DNA from: Metabacillus sp. KUDC1714
GTDB lineage: Bacteria; Bacillota; Bacilli; Bacillales; Bacillaceae
Reading direction: 5' to 3'
DNA length: 64,000 bases
Assembly: GCF_014217835.1 (NCBI RefSeq)
Contig: NZ_CP055263.1
Coordinates: 5,273,501 to 5,337,500 of the forward strand
Shown here one piece after another: positions 8,952 to 16,745 of this stretch (position 1 is its first letter; the number at the start of each line of letters is the position of its first letter). The translations under genes and the position numbers were made by a program. The notes beneath the pieces were generated by a model. The model was not told the origin of the DNA. It made no database searches and saw only the letters and a program-made list of their open reading frames with translations.

Positions 8952-9860
8952 CTAGATTTTAATTTTCCCTTGGTTAGCTTGAATGTTATGACTTAACAAT
9001 GGCCGACCAATTTTTTCTTGGATATATAATGCCGCTTTATCAAGCTTTTGTTTGTTAACACCAGTTAATACCCCCATCCCGTCGAGCATGTAAAGAAGAT
9101 CGTCTGTTGCAAGATTACCAGATGCTCCTGGTGCATAAGGACAGCCTCCGAGTCCACCGATAGAGCTATCTATTGTCGTTACGCCCATCTCAAAGGAAGC
9201 GATTACATTCGCAAGCGCTGTTCCTCGTGTATTATGAAAGTGCATAGCTAAGGACTTTGCAGGAAATTTTTTTAGTAATACAGTTAATACTTCTTGGACT
9301 TGTCTAGGATTCGCTACCCCAATTGTATCTCCAAGTGATAATTCACAAATTCCCATATCAAACAATTTCTCTGAGATATCTCCAATCGAATGAATCGATA
9401 CATCGCCCTCATACGGACAACCGAACACGGTAGATATATAGCCCCGAACTGACTTTCCTGATTCATGTGCTTTCTTTACGACTTTTTCCAATACAGGGAA
9501 TGTTTCTTCTATGGATTTATTAATATTTTTTTTATTATGAGTTTCACTGGCAGACATAAACACTGAAACTTCATCAATATCTGCTTCAATCGCCTTTTCA
9601 AGACCTTTTAAATTTGGAACAAGTGCAGCATATGTTACACCATCTACACGTTTTATTTTTTTCGCCACCTCCATAGCATCCGCTAATGTTGGAATCCATT
9701 TTGGGTGAACAAAAGAGGTAATTTCAATATACGTTAATCCTGTATGTGATAATTGATTGATCCAGCTGATTTTATCGCTTGTCGTAATAAATATTTTCTC
9801 ATTTTGCAACCCATCACGTGGTCCAACCTCCTTAATCGTTACCGTTTCTGGCCAATTCAT
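8952..9860 (-). CDS. yngG: Hydroxymethylglutaryl-CoA lyase
   Basis: 302 aa, the standard length. It splits HMG-CoA into acetyl-CoA and acetoacetate. The N-terminal EVGPRDGLQNE (11-21) carries the metal and catalytic Arg/Asp. His207 and His209 (LAMHFHNT) are metal ligands, and the signature loop GGLGGCPYAPGASGN carries the catalytic Cys240. CGGAGGGG lies before the ATG. It is second in the operon, 29 nt after the biotinyl protein gene. All key residues of the family are present, so this is one of the surest calls here. Confidence 0.96.
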   Translation of the reverse strand: MNWPETVTIKEVGPRDGLQNEKIFITTSDKISWINQLSHTGLTYIEITSFVHPKWIPTLADAMEVAKKIKRVDGVTYAALVPNLKGLEKAIEADIDEVSVFMSASETHNKKNINKSIEETFPVLEKVVKKAHESGKSVRGYISTVFGCPYEGDVSIHSIGDISEKLFDMGICELSLGDTIGVANPRQVQEVLTVLLKKFPAKSLAMHFHNTRGTALANVIASFEMGVTTIDSSIGGLGGCPYAPGASGNLATDDLLYMLDGMGVLTGVNKQKLDKAALYIQEKIGRPLLSHNIQANQGKIKI

Positions 9861-9889
9861 GCCATACCCCTCCGGTTTTTTTGACTATT

Positions 9890-10102
9890 TTACTCTAACT
9901 CAATTAACACATCACCATCGCTTACAAAGTCACCTTCATTTATTTTTATTTTTTTTACTTTACCACTTACTTCTGCTGCAATTGGAATTTCCATTTTCAT
10001 TGATTCTAAGATTACAACATCTTGACCTTTTTCTACTTCATCTCCAGCCTGAACCAATAATCTCCAGACACTACCTGTCATATTCGTCACTATCGTGTTC
10101 AT
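9890..10102 (-). CDS. yngHB: Biotin/lipoyl attachment protein (free-standing biotin carboxyl carrier)
   Basis: 70 aa, a single biotinyl domain. The modification site is Lys36 in ESMKMEIP, flanked by the beta-hammerhead GDEVEKGQDV and the mirrored C-terminal half GDFVSDGDVLIELE. It has no proline/alanine-rich linker or extra domain, so it is a minimal carrier like B. subtilis YngHB. It is the first gene of the eight-gene operon, with AAGGAGGCAAGAGA before the ATG. It shuttles carboxyl groups between the biotin carboxylase and the carboxyltransferase of this operon. The upstream DNA (10103-10258) is AT-rich; I could not fix the promoter or sigma-factor type. Confidence 0.94.
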   Translation of the reverse strand: MNTIVTNMTGSVWRLLVQAGDEVEKGQDVVILESMKMEIPIAAEVSGKVKKIKINEGDFVSDGDVLIELE

Positions 10103-10258
10103 TCTCTTGCCTCCTTAAATATATCAATAAGAAAAAATATATACCTATTTATATACTATTCCATCTAAAAGCTACTTATAATCAACATTGAATTTTTGCA
10201 TTATTTAGACTTTATATCAAAATTAAGAAATTTATCCTTTGTATGATTTTTAAAGGGA

Positions 10259-10291
10259 ACAAAAAAAAGCCAACACGAAATCGCGTTGACT
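10259..10291 (-). terminator. Rho-independent terminator after the small zinc-ribbon gene
   Basis: On the minus strand CAACGCG-ATTT-CGTGTTG (one mismatch, 10271-10289) runs into GGC and eight T residues (complement of 10261-10268). It separates the yueI/zinc-ribbon unit from the leucine operon. Confidence 0.75.
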
Positions 10292-10324
10292 AATATTCTC
10301 AACCTATGATGTTTTCAAACCAGC

Positions 10325-10486
10325 TTATTCTTTATGGCGGCAGTTTTTGCAAACATTTATAAGTTGATTTGTTTCCGTTCTATGTGGATATAATAACTTA
10401 ATTCCAGTCTTTCCACATAATGGACATTTACCTCGTCCATTTGAAGGTAATTTATATAAGCTTTTCCCCCGATACCTTTTGGCCAT
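10325..10486 (-). CDS. 53-aa zinc-ribbon protein (small gene)
   Basis: The short frame reads MAKRYRGKSLYKLPSNGRGK, then CPLCG, a 20-residue spacer, and CKNCRHKE before TAA. Two CxxC knuckles 21 residues apart are the metal-binding pattern of a zinc ribbon, and the protein is strongly basic, so nucleic-acid or ribosome contact is plausible. A purine-rich AGGGATGG lies 6-13 nt before the ATG, and a good terminator follows. It lies 93 nt after yueI on the same strand and may be co-transcribed. I do not recognise a named homologue; function unknown. Confidence 0.7.
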   Translation of the reverse strand: MAKRYRGKSLYKLPSNGRGKCPLCGKTGIKLLYPHRTETNQLINVCKNCRHKE

Positions 10487-10579
10487 ATCCATCCATCCCT
10501 ATCTGTATTATCCTTTCTCTTTATTTAATGATGGGATGACATTTAAATTGTAGGCATTTATTTCGTTTGTACAAAAATA

Positions 10580-11020
10580 TTAAAATAATTTTTTGAAAAA
10601 ATGAATTAAGTGATGATCATCTTCTGGTTCTTCCTCAAACACATCTTTTTGTTTCTCTATGTAAATATCTTCTTTGTTTATTGCATAATCATATGCCAAA
10701 ACTAGACCTAGTTCAGAATCATATTCTTTGTTTGTAGAAATTAAAAATTTCGTTCCGATTTGATTAGCTAGCTTAATATAATCTGACAAGTAGGTGTAAT
10801 TCATTGTTCCGTTCAAAAACAACGTTGCTTCTTTATTTTTCTTCATTAATTCTTCAACTTCAATATATGTACCTTTTTCCCTTACTTGTTGTTTTGTCAA
10901 AACAACCAAAACACGTTCTCTTAAAGTGCCTAAAAATCTCCGTCTTTCATCTGGTTTTATTTCTCGTACACCGTGTATCCCTTGTTGGATATAGTCATCA
11001 ATGTTTTCACTCAAGATCAT
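10580..11020 (-). CDS. yueI: YueI family protein (DUF1694)
   Basis: 146 aa, slightly longer than B. subtilis YueI. The family pattern is clear: DDYIQQGIHG near the N-terminus, then KPDERRRFLGTLRERVLVVLTKQQV and a central TLFLNGTMNY. The C-terminus has an acidic EEEPEDDHH tail ending in FFKKLF. No catalytic motif or membrane segment is visible, and the family has no established function. It starts at an ATG near GGGGGGCA. It is flanked by the YitT-type membrane protein upstream and the zinc-ribbon gene downstream, all on the minus strand. Confidence 0.85.
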   Translation of the reverse strand: MILSENIDDYIQQGIHGVREIKPDERRRFLGTLRERVLVVLTKQQVREKGTYIEVEELMKKNKEATLFLNGTMNYTYLSDYIKLANQIGTKFLISTNKEYDSELGLVLAYDYAINKEDIYIEKQKDVFEEEPEDDHHLIHFFKKLF

Positions 11021-11076
11021 TGCCCCCCATTTAGATTCTTTTCTAGAATTGTATTTATTTATAATAAATATTCATT

Positions 11077-11694
11077 TCAAATCGATTCATATCCATTTAC
11101 CACTTCTAATTCCCTCGATTTAAGTGGTAACTTGTAGATAATATCTATGATCCTCGTTCCAATAAATTGACAAACTACTGCATACAAGATTATTGTCCAG
11201 TCAACAACTACTCCTGTTAAAACTAATAAACTTCCGTTAATCCAAAATAACGTCTTCCCCGGTGGTAGTCCTTTCGTTTTTGACAGAATTAAAGCCAAAA
11301 TGTCCATCCCACCTGAAGATGCACCCATTCGAAATAATATTCCTATTCCTACACCAAAGATCAATGAACCTATAATTAGATCCTGTATAACATTTGAAAT
11401 GGGCTGTTCAATTAAAGGGGAAATGAAATTGATTGTAGCAGAAGTAACTGTCACACAATACATGGTCCAAATTACACTACTTTTTCCTAGCCATTTTACT
11501 GCAGCAACTAATAAACTCGCATTTAAGATCCAAAGTGTAAACGCAAACGGTAAATGAAATAAGTAATTTAACACTACACCTAAACTTGCAGCACCACCTG
11601 AAGGGATAAAGTGTGGGAATAAAAAGGTCGCCATTGCAACACCTTGTATTGTGGCAGCAATTCCGAAGATTATGCTTTTCTTAAGGATGTTCAT
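11077..11694 (-). CDS. YitT family integral membrane protein
   Basis: 205 aa from the ATG at 11694 (AAGGAGATCTTTTG before it); a frame opening 54 nt further upstream has no ribosome site. It contains four to five hydrophobic spans and the DUF161 (YitT-type) features: IPSGGAASLGVVLNYLFHLPFA and, in the second half, FGVGIGILFRMGASSGGMDILA. The family's cytoplasmic C-terminal domain (DUF2179) is missing, so this is a short version of about 200 aa rather than about 280. Transport is assumed for the family but substrates are unknown. Confidence 0.8.
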   Translation of the reverse strand: MNILKKSIIFGIAATIQGVAMATFLFPHFIPSGGAASLGVVLNYLFHLPFAFTLWILNASLLVAAVKWLGKSSVIWTMYCVTVTSATINFISPLIEQPISNVIQDLIIGSLIFGVGIGILFRMGASSGGMDILALILSKTKGLPPGKTLFWINGSLLVLTGVVVDWTIILYAVVCQFIGTRIIDIIYKLPLKSRELEVVNGYESI

Positions 11695-11918
11695 CAAAAG
11701 ATCTCCTTTATTTTGATAATTGTTAAGTAAGAGAACAAAATGGGTCAAATTTGTTCATGTTATATTTTTAAACAAAGATTCATCTATACAAATTATTTTA
11801 ACATAACAGGATGAGAATATGATGATGTTGTAATTGCTAAAGAAACTGTTAAAAAATAGTAACAGGAAGTTTAATTTTCTATCCCATTTTTTAGTCATTA
11901 TTAGTACTTTATTTCCAC

Positions 11919-12572
11919 CTACATAAAAGCTCTAACTTTATGATATGCAGATAGAAAAGTAGCTTTTGTTCGGGATTTCTTAGTTATTAAGTAGTTAACC
12001 GTATTGTCAATATATGAGTGCGGAGTGCTGTTACCCTCCCTTAATTTAACCGCAGGATATGAGTCTAAATCACCTTCATATATTAATTTAAGCTGCTTCG
12101 CTTCACTTAAATCCTGTGGAGTAACAAGGGATAGCGGCTTATCAACAAGGGAAATTCCATTATTACTTAATAGTGTCGCAACAAATTGAGAGCAAAAAAA
12201 TGCATTTTTCCTTTCTAAATCAATATTTAAAACAACCCCTAATAATCCAATTAGGTTATATTTATAGTCCCGCTCACTAAGTTCAATTTTTTTTATATTT
12301 CTTTTTAGTTGGTAATATTCAAATTCCGTAACAGTACAACTATATATTGCACATTTTGCCTCCTTAAATAACTCTGTATGAATATCTTCTCTCACAAATC
12401 CCCCAATAAATGGATTCCTTACATTCTTTCGACCAAAACTATACATCTCATTAAGTTCCTCGTCAAAAGCAATCGATGCGTGATTTAAAGTACTCTTTGT
12501 GTAAAGCTTGATCATCCTTGTAAATAACGTACCTGTATCTGTTAGAAATATATACACTTGTTTGTTTTTCAT
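11919..12572 (-). CDS. Papain-fold (NlpC/P60-like, YiiX-type) cysteine hydrolase-like protein
   Basis: 217 aa from the ATG at 12572, chosen because TTTGGAGGGTCTTTT lies directly before it; an ATG pair 51 nt upstream lacks one. The permuted papain-like order is seen: a His in STLNHASIAFD (first conserved block) and a Cys in NAFFCSQFVATLL (second), with Gln after it. This pattern is typical of YiiX/YebB-like hydrolases acting on peptides or lipids. There is no signal peptide, so it probably acts inside the cell. Substrate unknown. Confidence 0.65.
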   Translation of the reverse strand: MKNKQVYIFLTDTGTLFTRMIKLYTKSTLNHASIAFDEELNEMYSFGRKNVRNPFIGGFVREDIHTELFKEAKCAIYSCTVTEFEYYQLKRNIKKIELSERDYKYNLIGLLGVVLNIDLERKNAFFCSQFVATLLSNNGISLVDKPLSLVTPQDLSEAKQLKLIYEGDLDSYPAVKLREGNSTPHSYIDNTVNYLITKKSRTKATFLSAYHKVRAFM

Positions 12573-12784
12573 AAAAGACCCTCCAAAAATGATTGAAGGG
12601 ATACGTTTAATAACACTCATCATATACCGCGTTGAACAAAGAGCTATATGTTTGCTTTTTGCTCTAAATTCCCTTCTTTCTATATGATAACGAGTTATTA
12701 AATAGTGAATAACAAGCTAGAGGTTTAATTGCTACTAAGACTTAAGCAGTATATTACTTATCAGACCTTGTCTGCTTTTTACAA

Positions 12785-12817
12785 CAAAAAAAGCCACCTA
12801 GCAAGGTAGCTTTTTTC
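12785..12817 (-). terminator. Terminator after the MATE-type gene
   Basis: AAGC-C-ACCT (12791-12800), loop AGCA, AGGT-A-GCTT, with A-runs on one side and T-runs on the other, so it can work in both directions. On the minus strand it directly follows the stop at 12818. Confidence 0.8.
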
Positions 12818-14173
12818 TTATCCATTTACATATTTATTTTCCCGATGTTTCAATCCATTACTATGATTCAACTTTTTCTCCATTTTATAAATAATTAAAA
12901 ACAACACGCATAATTCTGTTAGCATCCCAATTGATTGTGCCAAAGCACCTATCTTTCCGTTCCAATAAGGAAAAAGACTAGAGGTTATAACTAAAACTAA
13001 AAATGTAAAGATTAAATTGGTTGATTGTGATAGAACCATAACCTTTGTGCGCTTTCTAACCATTAATAAACCATTACAAAAGTCGATAAAAGGAAAGACT
13101 AGTGTCATTAAGATAAAAACTTTTAAACTATCCAAACTTGCGTTAACTAAGCGTTCATTTGCACCTAAAAGATGCTCAATAAAAAATGCCCCTAAAGGAG
13201 AGTAGCAAAACAATGCTAATATCCCAGTAGGAATGAACCCCATCATTAAAGTGAATTTTTGAACCTTTTGAGGATGTTCTTTATAAAAAGTTAGAACAAT
13301 TTGATGTGTATAGGTGAAAAAACTTAAGAATAATTGTGTAATACTTAGAGCAATTGCATATGACGCTATTGCTAATTCAATTTCATGTGTTTTACCTAAA
13401 AAAGCATTTATTATTGGTCCAACCATGACGATAATTAAAGATGAGAGAATCAAAGGATTGTAAAAATTAAATATTTGGGACTTTTTTGTAATATTATGAT
13501 TTACATCATCCTTAACCATCTTTTTGACTAATATTCGCCCCTCTATAAAACTAACTAAACTTTCTATCACCATTCCGGCTAAAAAAATATATGCTCCTGT
13601 TTTTGCATTTATATTGCCAGTGTTAATAAATACGATGGATAATATATACATAACAACTAACCTAACGACCATACCAATGGTTAGCCATTTCGTTTGCCTA
13701 TTTAAAATAATAACCCCTTGGAATAGACACCGAATAGCTGAAAAAAAGGTTACAATGATTAGAATTTGATAGACATCAACAATATGTGCAGTCATTTCCG
13801 TATCAGCACCAAAAAAGGTAGAAAAAATCCACTTACCTACCGGAGTATAGGCTAGGATACCTGCCACCATCATTAAACCTGTTAAAACATAGGCAGCTAC
13901 CGTCGACATCACTTTAAATGATACTTTGTCACGAACTAGCGCTGAGCAGGCGTTCCGTAATAAAACACCTAGACGTTCTGTTATTCCAAATAAGCTCATA
14001 GCAATTACATAACTAGCAATAATAACCTCAGCGTTCTCACCTCTTGTTAAAGTCCCATTAATAATCATGTGAGAAAACGTAACTAAGCTAGCTGATAATC
14101 CTAAAGGGATAAAGAACCATAGGATCTTTTTGGTCGATAGCCCTTGTTCATCATGATCAATAATATTTCCCAT
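12818..14173 (-). CDS. MATE/flippase-type multidrug or polysaccharide exporter
   Basis: 451 aa with about 12 hydrophobic spans. The two-half topology, the length and spans such as ASYVIAMSLFGITERLGVLLRN fit the MOP (MATE/PST) exporter superfamily. The N-terminus is cytoplasmic and polar (MGNIIDHDEQGLSTKK). It has no enzymatic neighbour for polysaccharide synthesis, so drug or lipid export is equally possible. It is divergent from the MFS gene at 14438. Substrate not assignable. Confidence 0.65.
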   Translation of the reverse strand: MGNIIDHDEQGLSTKKILWFFIPLGLSASLVTFSHMIINGTLTRGENAEVIIASYVIAMSLFGITERLGVLLRNACSALVRDKVSFKVMSTVAAYVLTGLMMVAGILAYTPVGKWIFSTFFGADTEMTAHIVDVYQILIIVTFFSAIRCLFQGVIILNRQTKWLTIGMVVRLVVMYILSIVFINTGNINAKTGAYIFLAGMVIESLVSFIEGRILVKKMVKDDVNHNITKKSQIFNFYNPLILSSLIIVMVGPIINAFLGKTHEIELAIASYAIALSITQLFLSFFTYTHQIVLTFYKEHPQKVQKFTLMMGFIPTGILALFCYSPLGAFFIEHLLGANERLVNASLDSLKVFILMTLVFPFIDFCNGLLMVRKRTKVMVLSQSTNLIFTFLVLVITSSLFPYWNGKIGALAQSIGMLTELCVLFLIIYKMEKKLNHSNGLKHRENKYVNG

Positions 14174-14252
14174 CTCCCTTGTTTAATTAAAAATGTCAAT
14201 CTTTTTTTACTTTTATAACTTAATGCTTCTATTATCTGATTTTACCAAAGTG

Positions 14253-14266
14253 TGAAAGCGCATTCT
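14253..14266 (+). promoter_or_regulatory. cre-like site between divergent MATE and MFS genes
   Basis: TGAAAGCGCATTCT matches the CcpA operator consensus TGWAARCGYTWNCW with one mismatch at position 10. It lies 80 nt upstream of the MATE-type start (14173) and 172 nt upstream of the MFS start (14438). One-mismatch sites arise by chance, so this is tentative. Confidence 0.3.
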
Positions 14267-14437
14267 ATAATAATATGATTATTTTTTATTTTTATTATTA
14301 ATAAATTAAAATAAGAGGGTTTACACTAATATATTAAGTTAAATATATTTTTTATACATATGTATTCAAGAAGGATTTGAAAGACATTATCACGAAAATC
14401 AATGTTAATAAACATGATTAAAAAAGGAGTAAATTCT

Positions 14438-15625
14438 ATGAAGTTAACCGGCGAGATGAAACAATTACTAATGATGTGTGCAAGTGCTATGATTATATTT
14501 GTCTATATTGGAATCTTTGTCAATTTGTATATTTGGGAACGTAATCATGATTTATTTGATGTTGCTTGGTATAATATTTGGATGGTCTTTTCGTCAGCAT
14601 TCTGTTATTCATATGCAACAAAGCAATTAATCAATCATTCCATCAAAACATTAGTCCGATTAAGTGCTTTTTTTGGTGCTATTTCGTTTTTATTATTATC
14701 AGGCTTTCATCCTGAAAATGAGCTAGTTGGAATTGTAATGTATGCGTTACCAATCGGAGCGATGATGGGTTCTTATTGGGGTGGTATGAATATCATGCTG
14801 TCGGTTTATGGAAAAGGAAAAGAATTTGTTATTTTTTTCTCCGTATTTGCAATCGTTGGCCAGATAATCTCAATTAGCATTCCTCTTCTCTCTGCCGCAA
14901 TCATCGAGCTAGTGGGTTTTATTGGTAGCTTTTTACTCATGCTAATTTTTGTATCACTCATGTTTATTATGTCATTTCGTATTCCAAACTTCACTTTAAA
15001 AAATGTAGATGAACGAATTTCCTTTAGAAAAGTATTTTCGTTTAGAAATGTTGCTACAAAACGAATGAAACTAATGTTAAAAACAACTTTTTTTCATGGT
15101 GTTGTTATGATGTTTCAAAATCTTTTTGTGCTTATCTTTACATTTCAAATTACAGAAAATGAATGGCTTATTGCATTATTAAATATTGTGTATACATTCT
15201 CATCGATCATCGCATTAAAATTATTTAATCAAATACAAACAATTTCCTATAAAACCTGGTTGAGGATTGGTATGACACTAATATCAATTGGATTTATTTG
15301 TGCAATAATTGGAGGATCGATTTTACTTATTATATCCAACATTTGTACTACTTTCGGTTTATTTTATGTTAATACGATTATATTTTCTGGTCAATTATCA
15401 GTACTCCAAAACGAAAATATATCCAAAAAGGTTAGTTTCCTGTTTTGGAGAGAGTGGATGTTTTTCATTTCCCGATTCCTTGTCATAGGTACTCTTTTAT
15501 TTGTAGATCTTTCTGGACCACTCTTTTACATTCTCATGACGTTTGTAGTAATTTGTGGCTTTAGTATTCCATCTGTATTCCCAAATAAAAACAAGTCAAT
15601 GAAAACTAAAAAGGCAATTGCATAA
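14438..15625 (+). CDS. MFS-type membrane transporter
   Basis: 395 aa from the ATG at 14438, chosen for AAAAAGGAG upstream; an earlier in-frame ATG at 14402 has no ribosome site. About 12 hydrophobic spans and a size near 400 aa fit the major facilitator superfamily, with a middle cytoplasmic segment (FRIPNFTLKNVDERISFRKV) separating the halves. The classic loop 2-3 motif is degenerate, so the family call is by topology. It ends 13 nt from the convergent YkqA-like gene with no obvious terminator between. Substrate unknown. Confidence 0.6.
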   Translation: MKLTGEMKQLLMMCASAMIIFVYIGIFVNLYIWERNHDLFDVAWYNIWMVFSSAFCYSYATKQLINHSIKTLVRLSAFFGAISFLLLSGFHPENELVGIVMYALPIGAMMGSYWGGMNIMLSVYGKGKEFVIFFSVFAIVGQIISISIPLLSAAIIELVGFIGSFLLMLIFVSLMFIMSFRIPNFTLKNVDERISFRKVFSFRNVATKRMKLMLKTTFFHGVVMMFQNLFVLIFTFQITENEWLIALLNIVYTFSSIIALKLFNQIQTISYKTWLRIGMTLISIGFICAIIGGSILLIISNICTTFGLFYVNTIIFSGQLSVLQNENISKKVSFLFWREWMFFISRFLVIGTLLFVDLSGPLFYILMTFVVICGFSIPSVFPNKNKSMKTKKAIA

Positions 15626-15638
15626 GTTTTCAAGCATC

Positions 15639-16505
15639 TTAAATCGATACAATCATTTTGAATTTTTTATATAATTCATCTTTAAGCTTCTCAAAATATT
15701 GATCACTAACAAAACCCTTTGCTCCACGTAATATCTCCCTTGCATAGTGCTCTGGTGGAGCTGTTTCTTCATTTTTATCAATAACAAGGAAAGTTAAAAC
15801 GTTGGTGTAAGTCTTCCCATTCATTTCAATATCTATAAAAGCAGGGCGGTATATTTTTGCTTGAACACCTTCACGACGATACAAATAGCTCAAGCATTCT
15901 TTTGTTATTTTATAAACCTTCCCTTCAACAGTGTTTTTAGCTTCAATAATATCTGCTCTTCCACCATCGCTTGACTTACGGGTATAAGCTAAAGAAAAGC
16001 CGTGTGCCTTTCCACATCCTTTTACAAGTTTAAATAAATGATCCACTTTTGATTTTCTAAATCGTTCGTCATCCATACATGACCCGTATGCAAAATATAA
16101 GAGATTATCATTATTCAAATATCTATGACACTTCCAATCTCCGAAAGGAATATGAGTCATTTTCTCCTGTGTGTTCTTATATATATAAACAAAAACATTG
16201 TCATAACGAATAAGATCAGTGAAGACTGATTGAATAATTCTGTCATAGAGATTGCTTTTGTTTTCACCTCTATATCCTTCCAACACATCTAGTGTTTGAA
16301 GTTGTTCGTATGATATTTCATATAATTCACCATAAACACGTTGCAAAGGATCACAACACATTGCAGGATAACCTTTTCCTGTGTCGTATAGTATCCCAGG
16401 TGTCCAGCAATGTCTAGCTAAACATTTTGCTCCCCTCAATAAATGTTCATTTTGTTCATACTGGCGGAGAGTTCCATACACAAAGACAAGAATTTTCCGA
16501 TTCAT
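15639..16505 (-). CDS. ykqA: Tandem gamma-glutamylcyclotransferase-like protein (YkqA-like)
   Basis: 288 aa from the ATG at 16505 (CCTAGGAGG-type site AGGAGGCAAAAGT); a longer frame 63 nt upstream lacks one. It contains two GGCT/AIG2-type domains. The first begins VFVYGTLRQYEQ (about residue 7) and has the GELYEISYEQLQTLDVLEGY core. The second begins LLYFAYGSCMDDERF (about residue 134) and has GKVYKITKECLSYL. The family makes 5-oxoproline from gamma-glutamyl peptides, but both domains must keep the YG(T/S) pocket and catalytic Glu to be active. The fused arrangement matches B. subtilis YkqA, whose role is unknown. Confidence 0.8.
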   Translation of the reverse strand: MNRKILVFVYGTLRQYEQNEHLLRGAKCLARHCWTPGILYDTGKGYPAMCCDPLQRVYGELYEISYEQLQTLDVLEGYRGENKSNLYDRIIQSVFTDLIRYDNVFVYIYKNTQEKMTHIPFGDWKCHRYLNNDNLLYFAYGSCMDDERFRKSKVDHLFKLVKGCGKAHGFSLAYTRKSSDGGRADIIEAKNTVEGKVYKITKECLSYLYRREGVQAKIYRPAFIDIEMNGKTYTNVLTFLVIDKNEETAPPEHYAREILRGAKGFVSDQYFEKLKDELYKKFKMIVSI

Positions 16506-16597
16506 ACTTTTGCCTCCTAAACAATGCTCACAGTTCAGCTTGCTTCTTCCTTCATTCATGAAATACATATTTTAGTCAGACTCCGATTATGACAAAG

Positions 16598-16664
16598 ATG
16601 ACTAGATAATCGTAAACCCTTGTAATCAAAATTAAGCAAGAGGCTTTCTACGATATCTAGTCAT
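16598..16664. repeat. 16-bp inverted repeat between the ArsB-like and YkqA-like genes
   Basis: Arms 16598-16614 and 16649-16664 are complementary except for one extra A; the core is ATGACTAGAT. The 34-nt loop holds a CTTG/CAAG mini-stem. No T-run follows on either strand. CCTTGTAAAC-like words recur at about 16678 and 16729. It is 94 nt upstream of the ykqA-like start, so it may be a leader hairpin. Confidence 0.6.
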
Positions 16665-16745
16665 ACCATGTTCATAACCTTGTAAACGCTATCCAAATAA
16701 AGGAATATAACGTTGTCATTCCACCCTTGTAAACACCACATTTTC

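Noticed and set aside
9757-10191. 144-aa frame on the + strand
   Set aside because: Antisense to yngG and yngHB; low-complexity Leu/His/Ser content typical of a shadow frame.
12762-12780. Terminator CAGAC-CTT-GTCTG-CTTTTT on the + strand
   Set aside because: Only a 5-bp stem with a 3-nt loop and no + strand gene ending there.
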